A stretch of DNA of 64,000 nucleotides from Thermanaerothrix daxensis (GTDB taxonomy: Bacteria; Chloroflexota; Anaerolineae; Anaerolineales; Anaerolineaceae). Under the pieces are notes generated by a model, which saw only the letters and a program-made list of their open reading frames with translations, had not been told where the DNA came from and ran no database searches. The position numbers and the translations under genes were made by a program. Every line of letters starts with the position of its first letter. Within the stretch, counting starts at the first letter, position 1. The DNA is taken from assembly GCF_001306145.1 (NCBI RefSeq), contig NZ_LGKO01000002.1, forward strand, positions 868,001 through 932,000, given 5' to 3'. This document shows positions 24,449-34,850 of this stretch, piece by piece.

Positions 24449-26331
24449 GGGCCACGAGTGTGGGGCGGGGGTGTCCGGGTGGGTCGGGGGACCACCGGGG
24501 CGAGGGGAGTTGCAGCAAGAGTTGGTGAAGGGCTTGTGTAGATGCGAGGGGTGGAAGTTGGTGATGGGGTAACCGTCCAGGTCGGGAAGGGGGTCGGGGG
24601 ATTGAGGACTTCGGGGGGGTAGACCTGACTCATTGCCTCATCCCATTCCAGGCCATTACGCCATGCGAATTGGTTGAAGCGGGCGGCCGGGTAGTAACTC
24701 CGCCAGTTCGAAAGAGCGGGCAGACGTTCCCATCCCCAGCGCTGTGCCAGTTCGGTAAAGTCCACCCAATATCCTTCAGGAGGGGCTTCGGTACTGCCAC
24801 CCTGCTCATAGGCTTGGGGATTGCCGTTGAAACGAGCCTCTATATTCCATACGGGAAGTGTGAGTGGCACCCCTTGCGAGCCATCCTGATAACGAGTACG
24901 CAGCCAGACACGCCAGTAAGTCTCGCCATGATAATCTTCGCGGGTAAGCACTATCCATTTGGCTTGAAGGAGCAGGGGATTGAAGGCAAATGCACGTCCG
25001 GTGACAAGCCAGTCATCTACGTGGCCGGCTCCACTAGGTTCACTGATGGGCATAAAAGCACTTTGGAGATTCCCCAGCAAATCCCAGCCAGCCTGGCGTG
25101 CGACTTCCTGGCGCAGAAGATCAAACGCTGGTGCCGCCTCCTCTAGGAGGTAGGGGTAAGGGGCTTCAACATCTTCCAGGCGAGTCAATCGGGGTCGGGT
25201 TGTGCTGGTGGCTGTTGAGGTAGAAAATAGGCTGGCAAATTGACTGGGACCGGGGAGAAAATAAGGCTTAAGGGCCTCGAGGGCATTGAGAGGCCCCCAT
25301 GTGAGGCCATGAACCTGGCCGGATAATGGCTGGGGAGGCACCCAAAGTGTATCCTGGTCGTAATTGTAGCCCACCCAAAAAAGTTGGTTGGGGGTCGAGA
25401 GCACACCCATAAGATAGTCCCCTTGTGGCGACCAGACTGGGCTTTCTCCGCTAATCAAGCGCTGGGGAGCCTGGTTGGGATTCAGTCCGTCCCACACCCA
25501 AATGGAACGTTCCCCTTCATCACAACCACTCCACGCCACATAACGCCCATCCGGGGACCACGCGGGATCGCGCTCGGCACAGCCAGGCGTCTGCGAAAGG
25601 TTCACAAAACGGCCCTCAACCAGATCGAGGCGGGCCAGCCAGATATCCTCTTTGCCCGAGCGGGTGGAGACGAAGAGAATTTCTCGACCGTGGGGTGACC
25701 ATTGAGGTGAAAAATCCAGGGCCGGATCCTCGGTGAGACGAATGGGAGCCTGGGAGGGATCAAGCGCTGATTTGACCAGAATCTCAAGATTCCCATCGAC
25801 AAGGGCTTCATACGCAAGCCACTGAGCATCGGGAGACCAGGTTGGGTGGCCTTTGTACTCGGGTGTATTGGTGATTTGCGTTAGTTTGCCATCCGGCAGA
25901 GAAAGCACGTAAAGATTCCAAAAGCCATTGCGCCGGGATATGAAAGCCAGTCTTTGACCATCTGGGCTGAGCGCAGGATGAACGTCATCCCAGGGATTAT
26001 CCGTTAGACGGGTCAGTGGAAGGGCATAAGGATGATAAGCAAATAAGTGAATGAAGGGACCATCGCTCAGTGCCAGCACAATCACCCCAGGCGCCTGAGG
26101 AGAGATAGAAAGCGGTGGGGAAGGGAGGGAGGTTGGAGTGGCGGTTGGAACGAGTATTTCGGGTGTAGCAGAGGGCGGGGTTGGGGGTTGAGGAGCGCTT
26201 CCACTAACCGTTGTTGGTACAGGGCCCAAAGTGGCGCGGAGAATGCCGAGCCCCAGGATCAGACATAACAACAGGCTTGCAATGATAAGGCCGTAGCGAA
26301 AGGAGAGGAAAGATGGTTTTATCCCAGCCAT
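24445..26331 (-). CDS. Membrane-anchored TolB-like beta-propeller protein
   Basis: About 628 residues. An N-terminal hydrophobic segment (IIASLLLCLILGLGI) anchors or exports it, then a Pro/Ser-rich linker. At least five PD40/TolB-type repeats follow, each with a W-S-P-D-G-like turn: LSPDGQRLAFIS, WSPDAQWLAYEA, WSPHGREILFVS, WSPDGRYVAWSG and WSPQGDYLMG. The C-terminal 250 residues form a separate unassigned domain and a Thr/Pro tail. ATG 26331 was preferred over the upstream 26388. It probably binds proteins or glycans outside the cell. Confidence 0.8.
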   Translation of the reverse strand: MAGIKPSFLSFRYGLIIASLLLCLILGLGILRATLGPVPTTVSGSAPQPPTPPSATPEILVPTATPTSLPSPPLSISPQAPGVIVLALSDGPFIHLFAYHPYALPLTRLTDNPWDDVHPALSPDGQRLAFISRRNGFWNLYVLSLPDGKLTQITNTPEYKGHPTWSPDAQWLAYEALVDGNLEILVKSALDPSQAPIRLTEDPALDFSPQWSPHGREILFVSTRSGKEDIWLARLDLVEGRFVNLSQTPGCAERDPAWSPDGRYVAWSGCDEGERSIWVWDGLNPNQAPQRLISGESPVWSPQGDYLMGVLSTPNQLFWVGYNYDQDTLWVPPQPLSGQVHGLTWGPLNALEALKPYFLPGPSQFASLFSTSTATSTTRPRLTRLEDVEAPYPYLLEEAAPAFDLLRQEVARQAGWDLLGNLQSAFMPISEPSGAGHVDDWLVTGRAFAFNPLLLQAKWIVLTREDYHGETYWRVWLRTRYQDGSQGVPLTLPVWNIEARFNGNPQAYEQGGSTEAPPEGYWVDFTELAQRWGWERLPALSNWRSYYPAARFNQFAWRNGLEWDEAMSQVYPPEVLNPPTPFPTWTVTPSPTSTPRIYTSPSPTLAATPLAPVVPRPTRTPPPHTRGP

Positions 26332-26450
26332 GGGAGAGCTGATCCTTGCCACAATTGTAGCATTGCCCCGCGTTGTAGTAACTTGCAATAATGTAAGGTC
26401 ATCGGTGCAAGAACTGCGCCAGGTTAGCGGGGTGGGGGTTGGGGGAGCCC

Positions 26451-26810
26451 TTAAGCCTCAGGAGGCGGGAGCAGTTCGAAAATCAGGCTCTGTTCGTCTA
26501 CCGCACCCACATCGGGATAGATCATTCGAACAATCAAACGGTATTGTGTTTGCGGAACGATTTTTCGCAAGTGTAGGGTTATGACCAGGCGATAGTCTAC
26601 GTTCTCGATAATGTGGGCTGAGGTGATTTCATGGCCTTCGAGATCGGTTATGGTGACTTCAATATTCGGCGGCTGCTGGAATGGGGTGATATCCATTAAG
26701 ACGCGTACTTTGCGCCCCTCTGGCCACGGCTCTACTTTCACGGATTTGAAGCGCACTTGGGAGGGAGGCAGTGCGTCGGGGTCAGGTTGCAGTGGGTGGT
26801 AGCGTAGCAT
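26451..26810 (-). CDS. Hypothetical protein, probable beta-sandwich
   Basis: A 119-residue protein I do not recognise. It is rich in alternating hydrophobic residues typical of beta strands (FKSVKVEPWP, NIEVTITDLEGHEI, YRLIVRMIYPDVGAVDE), lacks Cys, and has no signal or membrane segment. It lies 15 bases after the UMF1 transporter gene on the same strand, so it is probably co-transcribed with it. Function unknown. Confidence 0.65.
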   Translation of the reverse strand: MLRYHPLQPDPDALPPSQVRFKSVKVEPWPEGRKVRVLMDITPFQQPPNIEVTITDLEGHEITSAHIIENVDYRLVITLHLRKIVPQTQYRLIVRMIYPDVGAVDEQSLIFELLPPPEA

Positions 26811-26825
26811 AAGTGCCTCTAAGGT

Positions 26826-28190
26826 TTATGCGCCAGGAACAGGCGCCTGTGCCAGAAAGGTTTGTTCTTCGGCCTCGGCGACCCGAATGCCTTCGTGCTC
26901 ATTAACCCGAGTGAGCAGTAGCATGCCCAGGACGAAGAAGATGATTAGTGAGATGATACTGAAACGGCTTCCCCCCATCAGTCGGCTTACGATCCCAAAG
27001 ACCAGAGGGCCCACCGTCCCGGCGATTTTCTCGCTTACCCCAAAGAACGAATAAAATTCAGCAGACTGGCTCTTTGGTACCATGCGCCCAAAGAGCGAGC
27101 GGCTCAATGCCTGACTTCCTCCCTGAACAGTGGCTACAGCAAAGCCCAGCAAAAAGAAGTGCAAAGGCGTGCGCAAGAAGTATCCTCCAATGGCAATAGC
27201 GGTGTAAATGGCCAGACTCAACAGGATGGCAGGTTTGGTGCCCATCTTTTTTGCCAGCCAGCCAAAGAGGATGGCAAAGGGGATGGCGACAAACTGTACC
27301 ATCAACAGTGTACCGACCGTGGTCTCAATGCCGAAGCCCAGTTCGGTGCCATAAATAGTAGCCATGTAAATAATCGTGCCGATCCCGTTATTGTAGAGCC
27401 AAAAAGCCACGATGAATTTCATTAATTCACCGTACTGGCGAATATTACGAAAAGTGCTGGCCAGACGGGTAAAACTGGCTTTTATGGGATTGAAGCCTGT
27501 CTCATTGCTAAGAATGCGCCGGGGTGGTTCAGGAACAAAACGCCATAGGGGAATGGTGAAGGAGAACCACCACACTGCCACGGTAACGAAGGCAAGACGG
27601 GTCATCACGGTGGTCAAAGTGGCTTGATCGAGAGCTAGACCGGGGAGTAAAGAGGGAAGAACTTTGGGCCCAAAGAGAATCATGGCCATATTGATTGCTA
27701 GTAGAATACCTCCCCCTGCATAGCCCATGGCATAACCCCGCGAAGAGACCTGATCAATTTCATCTGGCGTGGCAACATGAGGGAGCAGGGAATCGTAAAA
27801 GACATTCGCCCCCGAAAACCCGATGCTGCCCAAGATGTAAAAGAGCGAAGCCATTATCCAGTCGCCGCGCTGAACAAAATAGAGCAATGCGGTGCCCAAG
27901 ATGCCCATCAGAGCAAATGTGGTTAGAAAGCGTTTTTTGGCACCGCTGAAATCGGCCATGGCTCCCAGGATGGGGCCTAAGACCGCTACCAGCACCAGGG
28001 CGATGGTCGTGGTGAATGCCCAATTCGAGGTTGCCTCATTAGGAGGCAGATCTGCTGCGGCAACAGAGGCGTAATACACGGGAAGGACGGCGGCCATGAT
28101 GGTGGTGGCAAAGGCTGAATTGGCCCAATCGTACATCGTCCATGCCCAAATTGCGCGACGATGTTGTTGTGCTTCTTCCATGAGTGGCAC
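26826..28190 (-). CDS. MFS transporter, UMF1/Atg22-like
   Basis: A 454-residue polytopic transporter with about 12 hydrophobic segments. The N terminus has WTMYDWANSAFATTIMAA, the diagnostic opening of the UMF1 (Atg22-like) branch of the major facilitator superfamily. Later helices contain GGSQALSRSLFGRMVPKSQS and EFYSFFGVSEK, also typical. Atg22 exports amino acids from yeast vacuoles; bacterial substrates are unknown. It is divergent from uvrA. Confidence 0.92.
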   Translation of the reverse strand: MPLMEEAQQHRRAIWAWTMYDWANSAFATTIMAAVLPVYYASVAAADLPPNEATSNWAFTTTIALVLVAVLGPILGAMADFSGAKKRFLTTFALMGILGTALLYFVQRGDWIMASLFYILGSIGFSGANVFYDSLLPHVATPDEIDQVSSRGYAMGYAGGGILLAINMAMILFGPKVLPSLLPGLALDQATLTTVMTRLAFVTVAVWWFSFTIPLWRFVPEPPRRILSNETGFNPIKASFTRLASTFRNIRQYGELMKFIVAFWLYNNGIGTIIYMATIYGTELGFGIETTVGTLLMVQFVAIPFAILFGWLAKKMGTKPAILLSLAIYTAIAIGGYFLRTPLHFFLLGFAVATVQGGSQALSRSLFGRMVPKSQSAEFYSFFGVSEKIAGTVGPLVFGIVSRLMGGSRFSIISLIIFFVLGMLLLTRVNEHEGIRVAEAEEQTFLAQAPVPGA

Positions 28191-28384
28191 CTCTTAATGG
28201 GGGTTATAGAGAGTATTATACGTCCCAACAGTTTTCTGTGGGATTAACCCGGGTTAAGAGATCTTAAAGTTTTTACGGAGTTGCGAGAGTACCCTCAGGA
28301 GAGGTTAATGGGATTAGAATTAAAGGTCTAGGTTGAATATATGGATAATAGTTCCTGATCAGGTAATCGGGTTGAGGTATCGGT

Positions 28385-31297
28385 ATGACACAGAATAAAA
28401 TTCGGGTGGTCGGTGCACGTGAGCACAATCTGAAAAACATCACGGTTGAAATTCCGCGCGATAAACTGGTGGTAATCACCGGTCTGTCGGGTTCGGGCAA
28501 GTCCTCATTGGCGTTTGACACGATTTTTGCCGAGGGACAGCGACGCTACGTAGAATCACTCTCGGCATATGCTCGCCAGTTTTTGGGGCAAATGGAGAAG
28601 CCAGATGTGGATTACATCGAAGGGCTTTCTCCCGCAGTTTCGATTGACCAGAAAGCTACCTCTCACAATCCGCGTTCAACGGTTGGAACGGTAACCGAGA
28701 TTTACGATTATTTACGTCTACTCTTTGCACGGGTGGGTATCCCGCACTGCCCGGTTTGTGGACGGGAAGTTGTGCGCCAATCTGCTCAGGAGATTGTGGA
28801 TGCTTTGCTAGCGTTGCCCGAAGGCACGCGCCTCATCTTATTAGCGCCAGTGGTGCGTGGACGCAAAGGTACATACCAGGCGGTGTTTGAAGAGATCCGT
28901 AAAGCCGGCTTTGTGCGGGTGCGCGTGGATGGCAAAATCTACAGCCTGGATGATGAGATCACCCTGGATCGTTACAAGATTCACAACATTGAGGCGGTGG
29001 TAGATCGGTTGGTTATCCGACGCGAAGGGGATGGGGAAGAACAACGCACATTTCTCTCGCGGCTCACCGACTCGGTTGAAACAGCGTTGAAAGTGGGTGA
29101 AGGGTACCTGATTGTGCAAAATGTCTCGGTAGATCCACCCCAGGATCTGTTTTTCTCAGAGCACCTGGCTTGCCCAGAACATGGGGTCAGCCTTCCTGAG
29201 ATTGAACCGCGTACCTTCTCTTTCAATACTCCGCATGGAGCCTGCCCGGATTGTCAGGGTCTGGGGAGTCGTCTGGAAATTGACCCCGATTTGATCATCC
29301 CCGATAAGGATCGTTCGCTTAATGATGGTGCCATTGTTGCTCTGGAATGGAATGGTCCTCGCGAACAAGGGGGGTATTACTGGCAGATGGTTGAAGCGGT
29401 AGCGAAAGCCTATGATATAGACCTTGACGCTCCTGTATCTAGCATTCCGGCCGAAAAACTGAACAAGATTCTTTATGGCACAGGGCGGGAAGAGGTTCGG
29501 GTACACCTGCATGGGCGCAACGATCGCCACGCCAGTTATGTAACCGCTTTTGAGGGAGTTATACCCAACCTGGAGCGGCGTTATCGGGAAACCAATTCCG
29601 AGTATATCCGCGCCCGGATTGCCGAGTTTATGACTGATCAGCCTTGCCCCACATGTAAGGGTACCCGTTTGCGCCCTGAGGCGCTGGCGGTTACAGTAGA
29701 TGGGCATAACATTGTAGAGGTCACCGATTGGCCGGTTAATCAGACTCTGGCCTGGATTGAGCGATTGATGGGTGAGGATTCCCCGCTGAGTGAACGTCAA
29801 CGGGCTATTGCTGATCGTGTGCTTAAGGAGATTAGGGCCCGGTTAGGATTCTTGGTGGATGTGGGACTGGATTATCTTACCTTGCGTCGGTCAGCTAATA
29901 CGCTTTCGGGGGGTGAAGCCCAGCGCATTCGTCTGGCAACCCAGGTCGGCTCACGATTGATGGGGGTTTTATATGTGCTGGATGAGCCTTCCATTGGATT
30001 ACACCCGCGTGATAATGCGCGCTTGCTGGCTACTTTGAAAGGCTTGCGTGATTTGGGAAATACCGTCCTGGTAGTGGAGCACGATGAAGAGACCATTCGA
30101 TCTGCGGATTGGGTGATTGATCTGGGGCCTGGGGCCGGGGAGCATGGAGGATACGTCATTGCCGAAGGACCGGTGGAGGTCATTCTCAATCACCCTCAAT
30201 CGCTCACAGGCGCATATCTCTCCGGGCGGATGCAGGTACCCATGCCGATCCAGCGGCGGAAGGGTAATGGCAAATGGCTCACAATTGTGGGAGCACGGGC
30301 GAACAACCTCAAGAATCTGACAGTACGTATTCCGCTGGGACGTCTGGTATGCATCACGGGTGTTTCCGGCTCGGGCAAGTCCACCTTGATGATTGACGTG
30401 CTTTACAAAGCCCTGGCAAAGGAACTGCATGGTGCGCGCACTCAGCCAGGTGAATACGATCGAATTGAAGGAATTGAACACATTGATAAAGTGATCAACA
30501 TTGATCAATCCCCGATTGGCCGCACTCCACGTTCAAATCCGGGGACCTACACAGGGCTGTTTGATGAGATCCGCAAGTTATTTGCCGAGTTGCCCGAAAG
30601 CCGTATGCGCGGTTACAAGGCGGGCCGTTTTTCCTTCAACGTTCACGGAGGGCGCTGTGAAGCTTGTCAGGGGCAGGGGCAGTTACGCATTGAAATGCAG
30701 TTCCTGCCAGATGTGTATGTACCCTGTGATGTGTGCCATGGAGCCCGTTTCAATCGCGAGACGTTACAGGTGCGTTACAAGGGATTGAATATAGCGGAGG
30801 TGCTGGATACCACGGTCAGCGAGGCGATTGATCTATTTGCTGCCTTCCCCTCGATTGTTAACAAATTACGCACCCTGGAAGATGTGGGTCTTGGGTATAT
30901 TCGTATTGGCCAGCCGGCTCCTACGCTATCGGGAGGGGAGGCACAACGAGTAAAACTGGCGAGGGAACTTTCGCGCCGTGCAACGGGGCGCACCTTGTAC
31001 GTGCTGGATGAGCCGTCGGTGGGACTCCACGCCGCCGATGTTCACAAGCTGATTGAGGTGTTGCAGCGGTTGGTGGATGCGGGCAATACTGTTTTGATCA
31101 TCGAACACAATCTGGATATTGTCAAGGTAGCCGATTACATCATTGATCTGGGTCCCGAAGGCGGTGACCGAGGGGGGCGGTTGGTGGCTGCCGGTACCCC
31201 TGAGGAAATTTGCCGGGTGCCCGACTCCTACACTGGCCAGTACTTAAAGCGTTATTTGGAAGAACATCGTTTATTTACGCCGTCTTACTCGGTTTGA
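28385..31297 (+). CDS. uvrA: Excinuclease ABC subunit UvrA
   Basis: A 970-residue UvrA with two ATPase modules. Walker A motifs [11 protein letters not shown] and [12 protein letters not shown] signatures [12 protein letters not shown] and [12 protein letters not shown], and zinc-binding Cys pairs ([20 protein letters not shown] with CDVC) are present. It finds bulky DNA lesions and loads UvrB in nucleotide excision repair. The start ATG 28385 follows GGGTTGAGG. uvrB and uvrC are not adjacent. It converges on the epimerase gene with only 7 bases between stops. Confidence 0.98.
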   Translation: MTQNKIRVVGAREHNLKNITVEIPRDKLVVITGLSGSGKSSLAFDTIFAEGQRRYVESLSAYARQFLGQMEKPDVDYIEGLSPAVSIDQKATSHNPRSTVGTVTEIYDYLRLLFARVGIPHCPVCGREVVRQSAQEIVDALLALPEGTRLILLAPVVRGRKGTYQAVFEEIRKAGFVRVRVDGKIYSLDDEITLDRYKIHNIEAVVDRLVIRREGDGEEQRTFLSRLTDSVETALKVGEGYLIVQNVSVDPPQDLFFSEHLACPEHGVSLPEIEPRTFSFNTPHGACPDCQGLGSRLEIDPDLIIPDKDRSLNDGAIVALEWNGPREQGGYYWQMVEAVAKAYDIDLDAPVSSIPAEKLNKILYGTGREEVRVHLHGRNDRHASYVTAFEGVIPNLERRYRETNSEYIRARIAEFMTDQPCPTCKGTRLRPEALAVTVDGHNIVEVTDWPVNQTLAWIERLMGEDSPLSERQRAIADRVLKEIRARLGFLVDVGLDYLTLRRSANTLSGGEAQRIRLATQVGSRLMGVLYVLDEPSIGLHPRDNARLLATLKGLRDLGNTVLVVEHDEETIRSADWVIDLGPGAGEHGGYVIAEGPVEVILNHPQSLTGAYLSGRMQVPMPIQRRKGNGKWLTIVGARANNLKNLTVRIPLGRLVCITGVSGSGKSTLMIDVLYKALAKELHGARTQPGEYDRIEGIEHIDKVINIDQSPIGRTPRSNPGTYTGLFDEIRKLFAELPESRMRGYKAGRFSFNVHGGRCEACQGQGQLRIEMQFLPDVYVPCDVCHGARFNRETLQVRYKGLNIAEVLDTTVSEAIDLFAAFPSIVNKLRTLEDVGLGYIRIGQPAPTLSGGEAQRVKLARELSRRATGRTLYVLDEPSVGLHAADVHKLIEVLQRLVDAGNTVLIIEHNLDIVKVADYIIDLGPEGGDRGGRLVAAGTPEEICRVPDSYTGQYLKRYLEEHRLFTPSYSV

Positions 31298-31304
31298 GAT
31301 GCAT

Positions 31305-32228
31305 TCAAAGCGCCTCTCGCCACGCATTAACAAGCGCAGGCAGGTGCTCAAGGGCGTCCTCGGGAGGGTGGAGGTTTAGAAGGGTCCGCATGCGATCTAC
31401 CCGGGGTTCGTAGCGCACCACCTCGGCGGCGCGAGGAGGTTGAAGCACGAGTTGCGAGGTGGAATTTGTCAATTCCAGAATGTGCTTGGCCAGTTCCAGA
31501 ATGGGAACACCTTTGCCGTGGCCAATGTTGATGGGTTCACTCGAATTGGGCAGGGAAGTTGCTCGCAGCAGAGCCTCTACGACCTGCTCTACCCACACCC
31601 AGTCAATCACCTGTTCTCCCCCGAAGACGATAAGGTCTTTGCCGCGGAGGGCGTTGCGAATCCAAACCGGAATGACCCGTTCTGTATCACGCGGACCATA
31701 AACGTGAGACAGGCGGAGGACCGATATGGGCAGATGATAAACTTCCTGGAAAACCTGACAGTAGACCTCGGCGGCCACTTTGCTGGCACCGTAGGGATTT
31801 TTACTGCGCAAGGGATGGGATTCATCCACTGGCAAGTGGCGAGGTTCGCCGTATACTTCACCCGAGGATGTAAAAACGACTCTGGGGACTTCAAGGTGGT
31901 GAGCGGCTTTAAGTACGTTGAAGGTGCCGATTACGTTGGTTTCAAAACAAGCGTCCACTCGTGCCACGCTTCCCATGATTCGGGTCTGTGCCGCCAGGTG
32001 GTAAACCAGTTGACAGCCCCGCATGGCATCTAGCACGTCGCCGTAGCGGCGTACGTCGCCGTGGACAAAAGAAACGCGTGGGTTGTGGCGATGGTGGGCA
32101 ATGTTTTCCAACCGCCCCCGCAGTAGGTTGTCTAGAATGATGAGTTCATATTGGGGATGCTGGACTAAACGATCTACCAAGTGGCTCCCGATAAAACCTG
32201 CTCCGCCAGTGATTAGCACTTTCATCAC
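31305..32228 (-). CDS. NAD-dependent nucleotide-sugar epimerase/dehydratase
   Basis: A 307-residue extended SDR enzyme. The NAD-binding motif GGAGFIGSHL opens the protein; the catalytic triad is seen as Ser/Thr in FTSSGEVYG and Tyr-x3-Lys in NPYGASKVAAE. It is most like UDP-glucose 4-epimerase or UDP-glucuronate decarboxylase-type enzymes. It lies downstream of UDP-glucose dehydrogenase, suggesting action on UDP-glucuronate (inference). A terminator-like hairpin separates the two genes. Confidence 0.88.
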   Translation of the reverse strand: MMKVLITGGAGFIGSHLVDRLVQHPQYELIILDNLLRGRLENIAHHRHNPRVSFVHGDVRRYGDVLDAMRGCQLVYHLAAQTRIMGSVARVDACFETNVIGTFNVLKAAHHLEVPRVVFTSSGEVYGEPRHLPVDESHPLRSKNPYGASKVAAEVYCQVFQEVYHLPISVLRLSHVYGPRDTERVIPVWIRNALRGKDLIVFGGEQVIDWVWVEQVVEALLRATSLPNSSEPINIGHGKGVPILELAKHILELTNSTSQLVLQPPRAAEVVRYEPRVDRMRTLLNLHPPEDALEHLPALVNAWREAL

Positions 32229-32251
32229 ATCCCTCGCTTATTCAAAAAATT

Positions 32252-32278
32252 GGGCCCACCCAAATTTGGGGTGGGCCC
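32252..32278 (-). terminator. Hairpin between UDP-glucose dehydrogenase and the epimerase
   Basis: A 10-bp GC-rich stem (GGGCCCACCC with GGGTGGGCCC) around an A/T loop, followed on the minus strand by AATTTTTTG. It is a good intrinsic terminator or attenuator after the dehydrogenase gene, reducing read-through into the epimerase. Confidence 0.75.
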
Positions 32279-32289
32279 GGAAGAGGGGT

Positions 32290-33609
32290 TCAGCCATTGA
32301 CAATACCGTTGGTTGCGCGCCCAATGCCGAAATAGGTGAAACCGAGGCTTCGTAAATGCTCGGGATCCCACAGATTGCGGCCGTCCATGATCAATGGGTT
32401 GCGCATCAGATGGTAAATGCGTTCAAAATCCAGTTGTTTGAATTCATTCCACTCAGTTGCTAAGACCAGCGCATCCGCGCCTTCGGCGACTTCGTAGGGG
32501 CTGGCACATAAAATGGCTTTGGGCAACAGGGGACGCGCGTTTTCCATGGCCTGGGGGTCATAAGCCCGGATTAACGCGCCTTCATTCTCCATCAAGTGGA
32601 TCAGTTCTAGTGCGGGGGCTTCACGAATATCATCGGTGTTTGGCTTGAAGGAGAGGCCAAGCACGCCGATTACCTTTTCATTAAGGGTGCCCAATGCCTT
32701 GCGCAGGCGCATAACAACCCGGCGACGCATGTTGCGGTTGATCTCCATGACGGCCTGAAGGAGTTGGGGGTTAGATCCATGGAGCACTGCCATGTGCGCC
32801 AGGGCTTTGACATCCTTGGGAAAACAACTACCACCCCAGCCTAATCCGGCGTCCAGGAAGGCAGGCCCGATGCGCTTATCCAGGCCCATGCCAATGGCGA
32901 CCTGACGCACATCTGCCCCTAGTTCCTCGCAGATAGTTGCGATTTCATTTATGAAGGAGATGCGTGTAGCCAGAAAAGCGTTGGAGGCATATTTGATCAT
33001 CTCAGCAGTGCGCAAGTCAGTGATCAGAATGGGGCAACGCAAAGTAAGATACAACTGGGCTACTTTGGAAGCCGCTTCGCGATCCAGCGATCCCAGTACC
33101 ACCCGGTCGGGGTTCATGAAGTCGTGGATGGCTGAGCCCTCGCGCAGGAATTCTGGGTTGGAGACAACCGAGAATTGCAGCGGACGCCCTGCCCGGCGCT
33201 TGCGGATAATGTCGGCTACCCAGTCTCCGGTCCCGACCGGGACGGTAGATTTATTGACCACAATAATGGGGTGATCCACATGATCCGCAATGGCTTCAGC
33301 AACCGCACGCACATATTGCAAATCGGCTTCACCATCCACTCCTGAGGGGGTACCCACGGCAATGAAGGCAAATTCGGCGTCTTTGAGGGCTTCGGGGTAA
33401 CTGGTCGTAAAGGAGAGGCGGCCGGCTCGAACGTTCTGGGCGACCAGTTGCTCCAGTCCTGGTTCGTAGATGGGCATGATGCCCTGTTTGAGTTTTTCAA
33501 TGCGATTTTCATCAATATCCAAACACACAACTTTGTTACCAAGATCGGCGAAGCAGGTACCCGTGACGAGTCCTACATAACCGGTACCAATGACGCAGAT
33601 GTTGCTCAT
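32290..33609 (-). CDS. ugd: UDP-glucose 6-dehydrogenase
   Basis: A 439-residue UDP-glucose/GDP-mannose dehydrogenase family enzyme. The Rossmann motif [17 protein letters not shown] follows the chosen ATG 33609; the frame extends upstream but the [13 protein letters not shown] start is the family norm. The catalytic Cys lies in GGSCFPKD, and the C-terminal domain shows [17 protein letters not shown]. It oxidises UDP-glucose to UDP-glucuronate with two NAD+, feeding cell-surface polysaccharides. Confidence 0.95.
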   Translation of the reverse strand: MSNICVIGTGYVGLVTGTCFADLGNKVVCLDIDENRIEKLKQGIMPIYEPGLEQLVAQNVRAGRLSFTTSYPEALKDAEFAFIAVGTPSGVDGEADLQYVRAVAEAIADHVDHPIIVVNKSTVPVGTGDWVADIIRKRRAGRPLQFSVVSNPEFLREGSAIHDFMNPDRVVLGSLDREAASKVAQLYLTLRCPILITDLRTAEMIKYASNAFLATRISFINEIATICEELGADVRQVAIGMGLDKRIGPAFLDAGLGWGGSCFPKDVKALAHMAVLHGSNPQLLQAVMEINRNMRRRVVMRLRKALGTLNEKVIGVLGLSFKPNTDDIREAPALELIHLMENEGALIRAYDPQAMENARPLLPKAILCASPYEVAEGADALVLATEWNEFKQLDFERIYHLMRNPLIMDGRNLWDPEHLRSLGFTYFGIGRATNGIVNG

Positions 33610-33661
33610 GGTTGTATGACCTCCTGACAAAATTATAGCCGAAACCGAGTGAATGTTTGGC

Positions 33662-33696
33662 ATGGATGCAAGACTATGGATGCAAGACTATGGATG
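33662..33696. repeat. 14-bp tandem repeat, 2.5 copies
   Basis: ATGGATGCAAGACT occurs at 33662-33675 and 33676-33689, followed by a partial ATGGATG. It lies between the divergent ugd and folD genes, where their promoters should be. Confidence 0.85.
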
Positions 33697-33842
33697 TTTG
33701 TCATATGGGTTGGTGAGGGGTTTCGGATGCTTTAACTTGTAAACTGATGTAAAATGTCAGAGAACTTAAGAGGGGATTTTCAAAGTTCGTTTTGATTTGA
33801 AATGTATATGGATGTTTTGGCCAAAGAAAGGAGAATGAGCCT

Positions 33843-34721
33843 ATGCCTGCAGAAATCATTGATGGAAAAGCGGTGGCGGAGCAGATCCGAGCCGAGGTCA
33901 AACAGGCGGTTGCAGAGCGTGTGGCCGCAGGCAAGACAGTGCCGGGTCTGGCGACGGTGCTGGTGGGGGATAACCCCGCCTCTCAGGTTTATGTGCGCAG
34001 CAAGCGCAAAGCCTGTGAGGAAGTGGGTATCCAATCCTTTGGGTTTGAACTACCGGCAACAGCGACCCAAGACCAGGTGGAAGGATTGGTTAGGGAATTA
34101 AATCAAGACCCCCGCATTCACGGCATTTTGGTGCAATTGCCACTGCCTGATGGGTTGGATGAGGAGCGGGTTTTGGGAGCGATTAGCATCCAGAAGGACG
34201 TGGATGGTTTTCATCCTCTCAATATCGGACGACTGGCACAAAAGGGACGGGAGCCGCTCTTTGTTCCCTGCACCCCGGCTGGCTGTCTCTATCTCATCGA
34301 ACGCGTTGTGCCCTCCTTGCGTGGGTTGAATGCAGTGGTGCTGGGCCGTTCAAACATTGTTGGAATGCCCATGGCGTTGCTCTTGGTACGAGCGGATGCC
34401 ACGGTTACGATATGCCACTCACGCACACGCGACTTACCCGCTGTAACCCGCCAGGCGGATGTGCTGGTGGCAGCAGTGGGACGTGCCGAGATGGTACGTG
34501 CGGATTGGGTCAAACCGGGAGCCGTGGTGATTGATGTTGGCATCAATCGCATTGAAGATCCCACTCATCCCAAAGGGCAGCGCCTGGTCGGTGACGTGGC
34601 ATTTGAGGAGGTGCGTCAAGTGGCGGGTTATATTACCCCGGTGCCGGGTGGCGTGGGGCCTATGACCATTGCCATGCTGCTGAAAAACACCTTAAGGGCC
34701 GCGGAACTGGCAGAAATGTGA
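33843..34721 (+). CDS. folD: Methylenetetrahydrofolate dehydrogenase/cyclohydrolase FolD
   Basis: A 292-residue bifunctional folate enzyme. Hallmarks are [20 protein letters not shown] (catalytic Tyr and Lys), [22 protein letters not shown], and [15 protein letters not shown] of the NADP-binding domain, ending in [15 protein letters not shown]. It interconverts methylene-, methenyl- and formyl-tetrahydrofolate. Formyl groups from purine degradation could enter here (inference). It lies upstream of the nucleobase-catabolism locus but is separated from it by a promoter. Confidence 0.97.
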   Translation: MPAEIIDGKAVAEQIRAEVKQAVAERVAAGKTVPGLATVLVGDNPASQVYVRSKRKACEEVGIQSFGFELPATATQDQVEGLVRELNQDPRIHGILVQLPLPDGLDEERVLGAISIQKDVDGFHPLNIGRLAQKGREPLFVPCTPAGCLYLIERVVPSLRGLNAVVLGRSNIVGMPMALLLVRADATVTICHSRTRDLPAVTRQADVLVAAVGRAEMVRADWVKPGAVVIDVGINRIEDPTHPKGQRLVGDVAFEEVRQVAGYITPVPGGVGPMTIAMLLKNTLRAAELAEM

Positions 34722-34731
34722 CAAAAATCAT

Positions 34732-34744
34732 ATTGTCAGACAAT
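34732..34744. promoter_or_regulatory. Palindromic operator candidate ATTGTC-A-GACAAT
   Basis: A perfect 6-bp inverted repeat with a one-base centre, abutting the -35 hexamer of the promoter in front of the 8-oxoguanine deaminase gene. The core TTGTCAGACAA fits the GntR-type pattern TNGTNNNACNA, and TTGTCA is also inversely repeated at 34745-34750 (TGACAA). The GntR-family regulator at 38102 is the obvious candidate to bind it. Confidence 0.5.
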
Positions 34745-34772
34745 TGACAAAATGACAACTTTCGGTTAATCT
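34744..34772 (+). promoter_or_regulatory. Promoter for the nucleobase-catabolism locus
   Basis: TTGACA at 34744-34749, 17-base spacer, TAATCT at 34767-34772. The -35 is consensus, the -10 is weak, and it touches the palindromic operator candidate. Confidence 0.45.
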
Positions 34773-34850
34773 ATAAGCGTCCAGGTGATCAACAGGGCAA
34801 GCCGTGACCAAATCTCCTTTCTTCCTCCTTCCTGAGTGGTTGGCGTAACC

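Noticed and set aside
33662-33696. CRISPR-like array
   Set aside because: The repeat is a 14-bp tandem with no spacers and only 2.5 copies.
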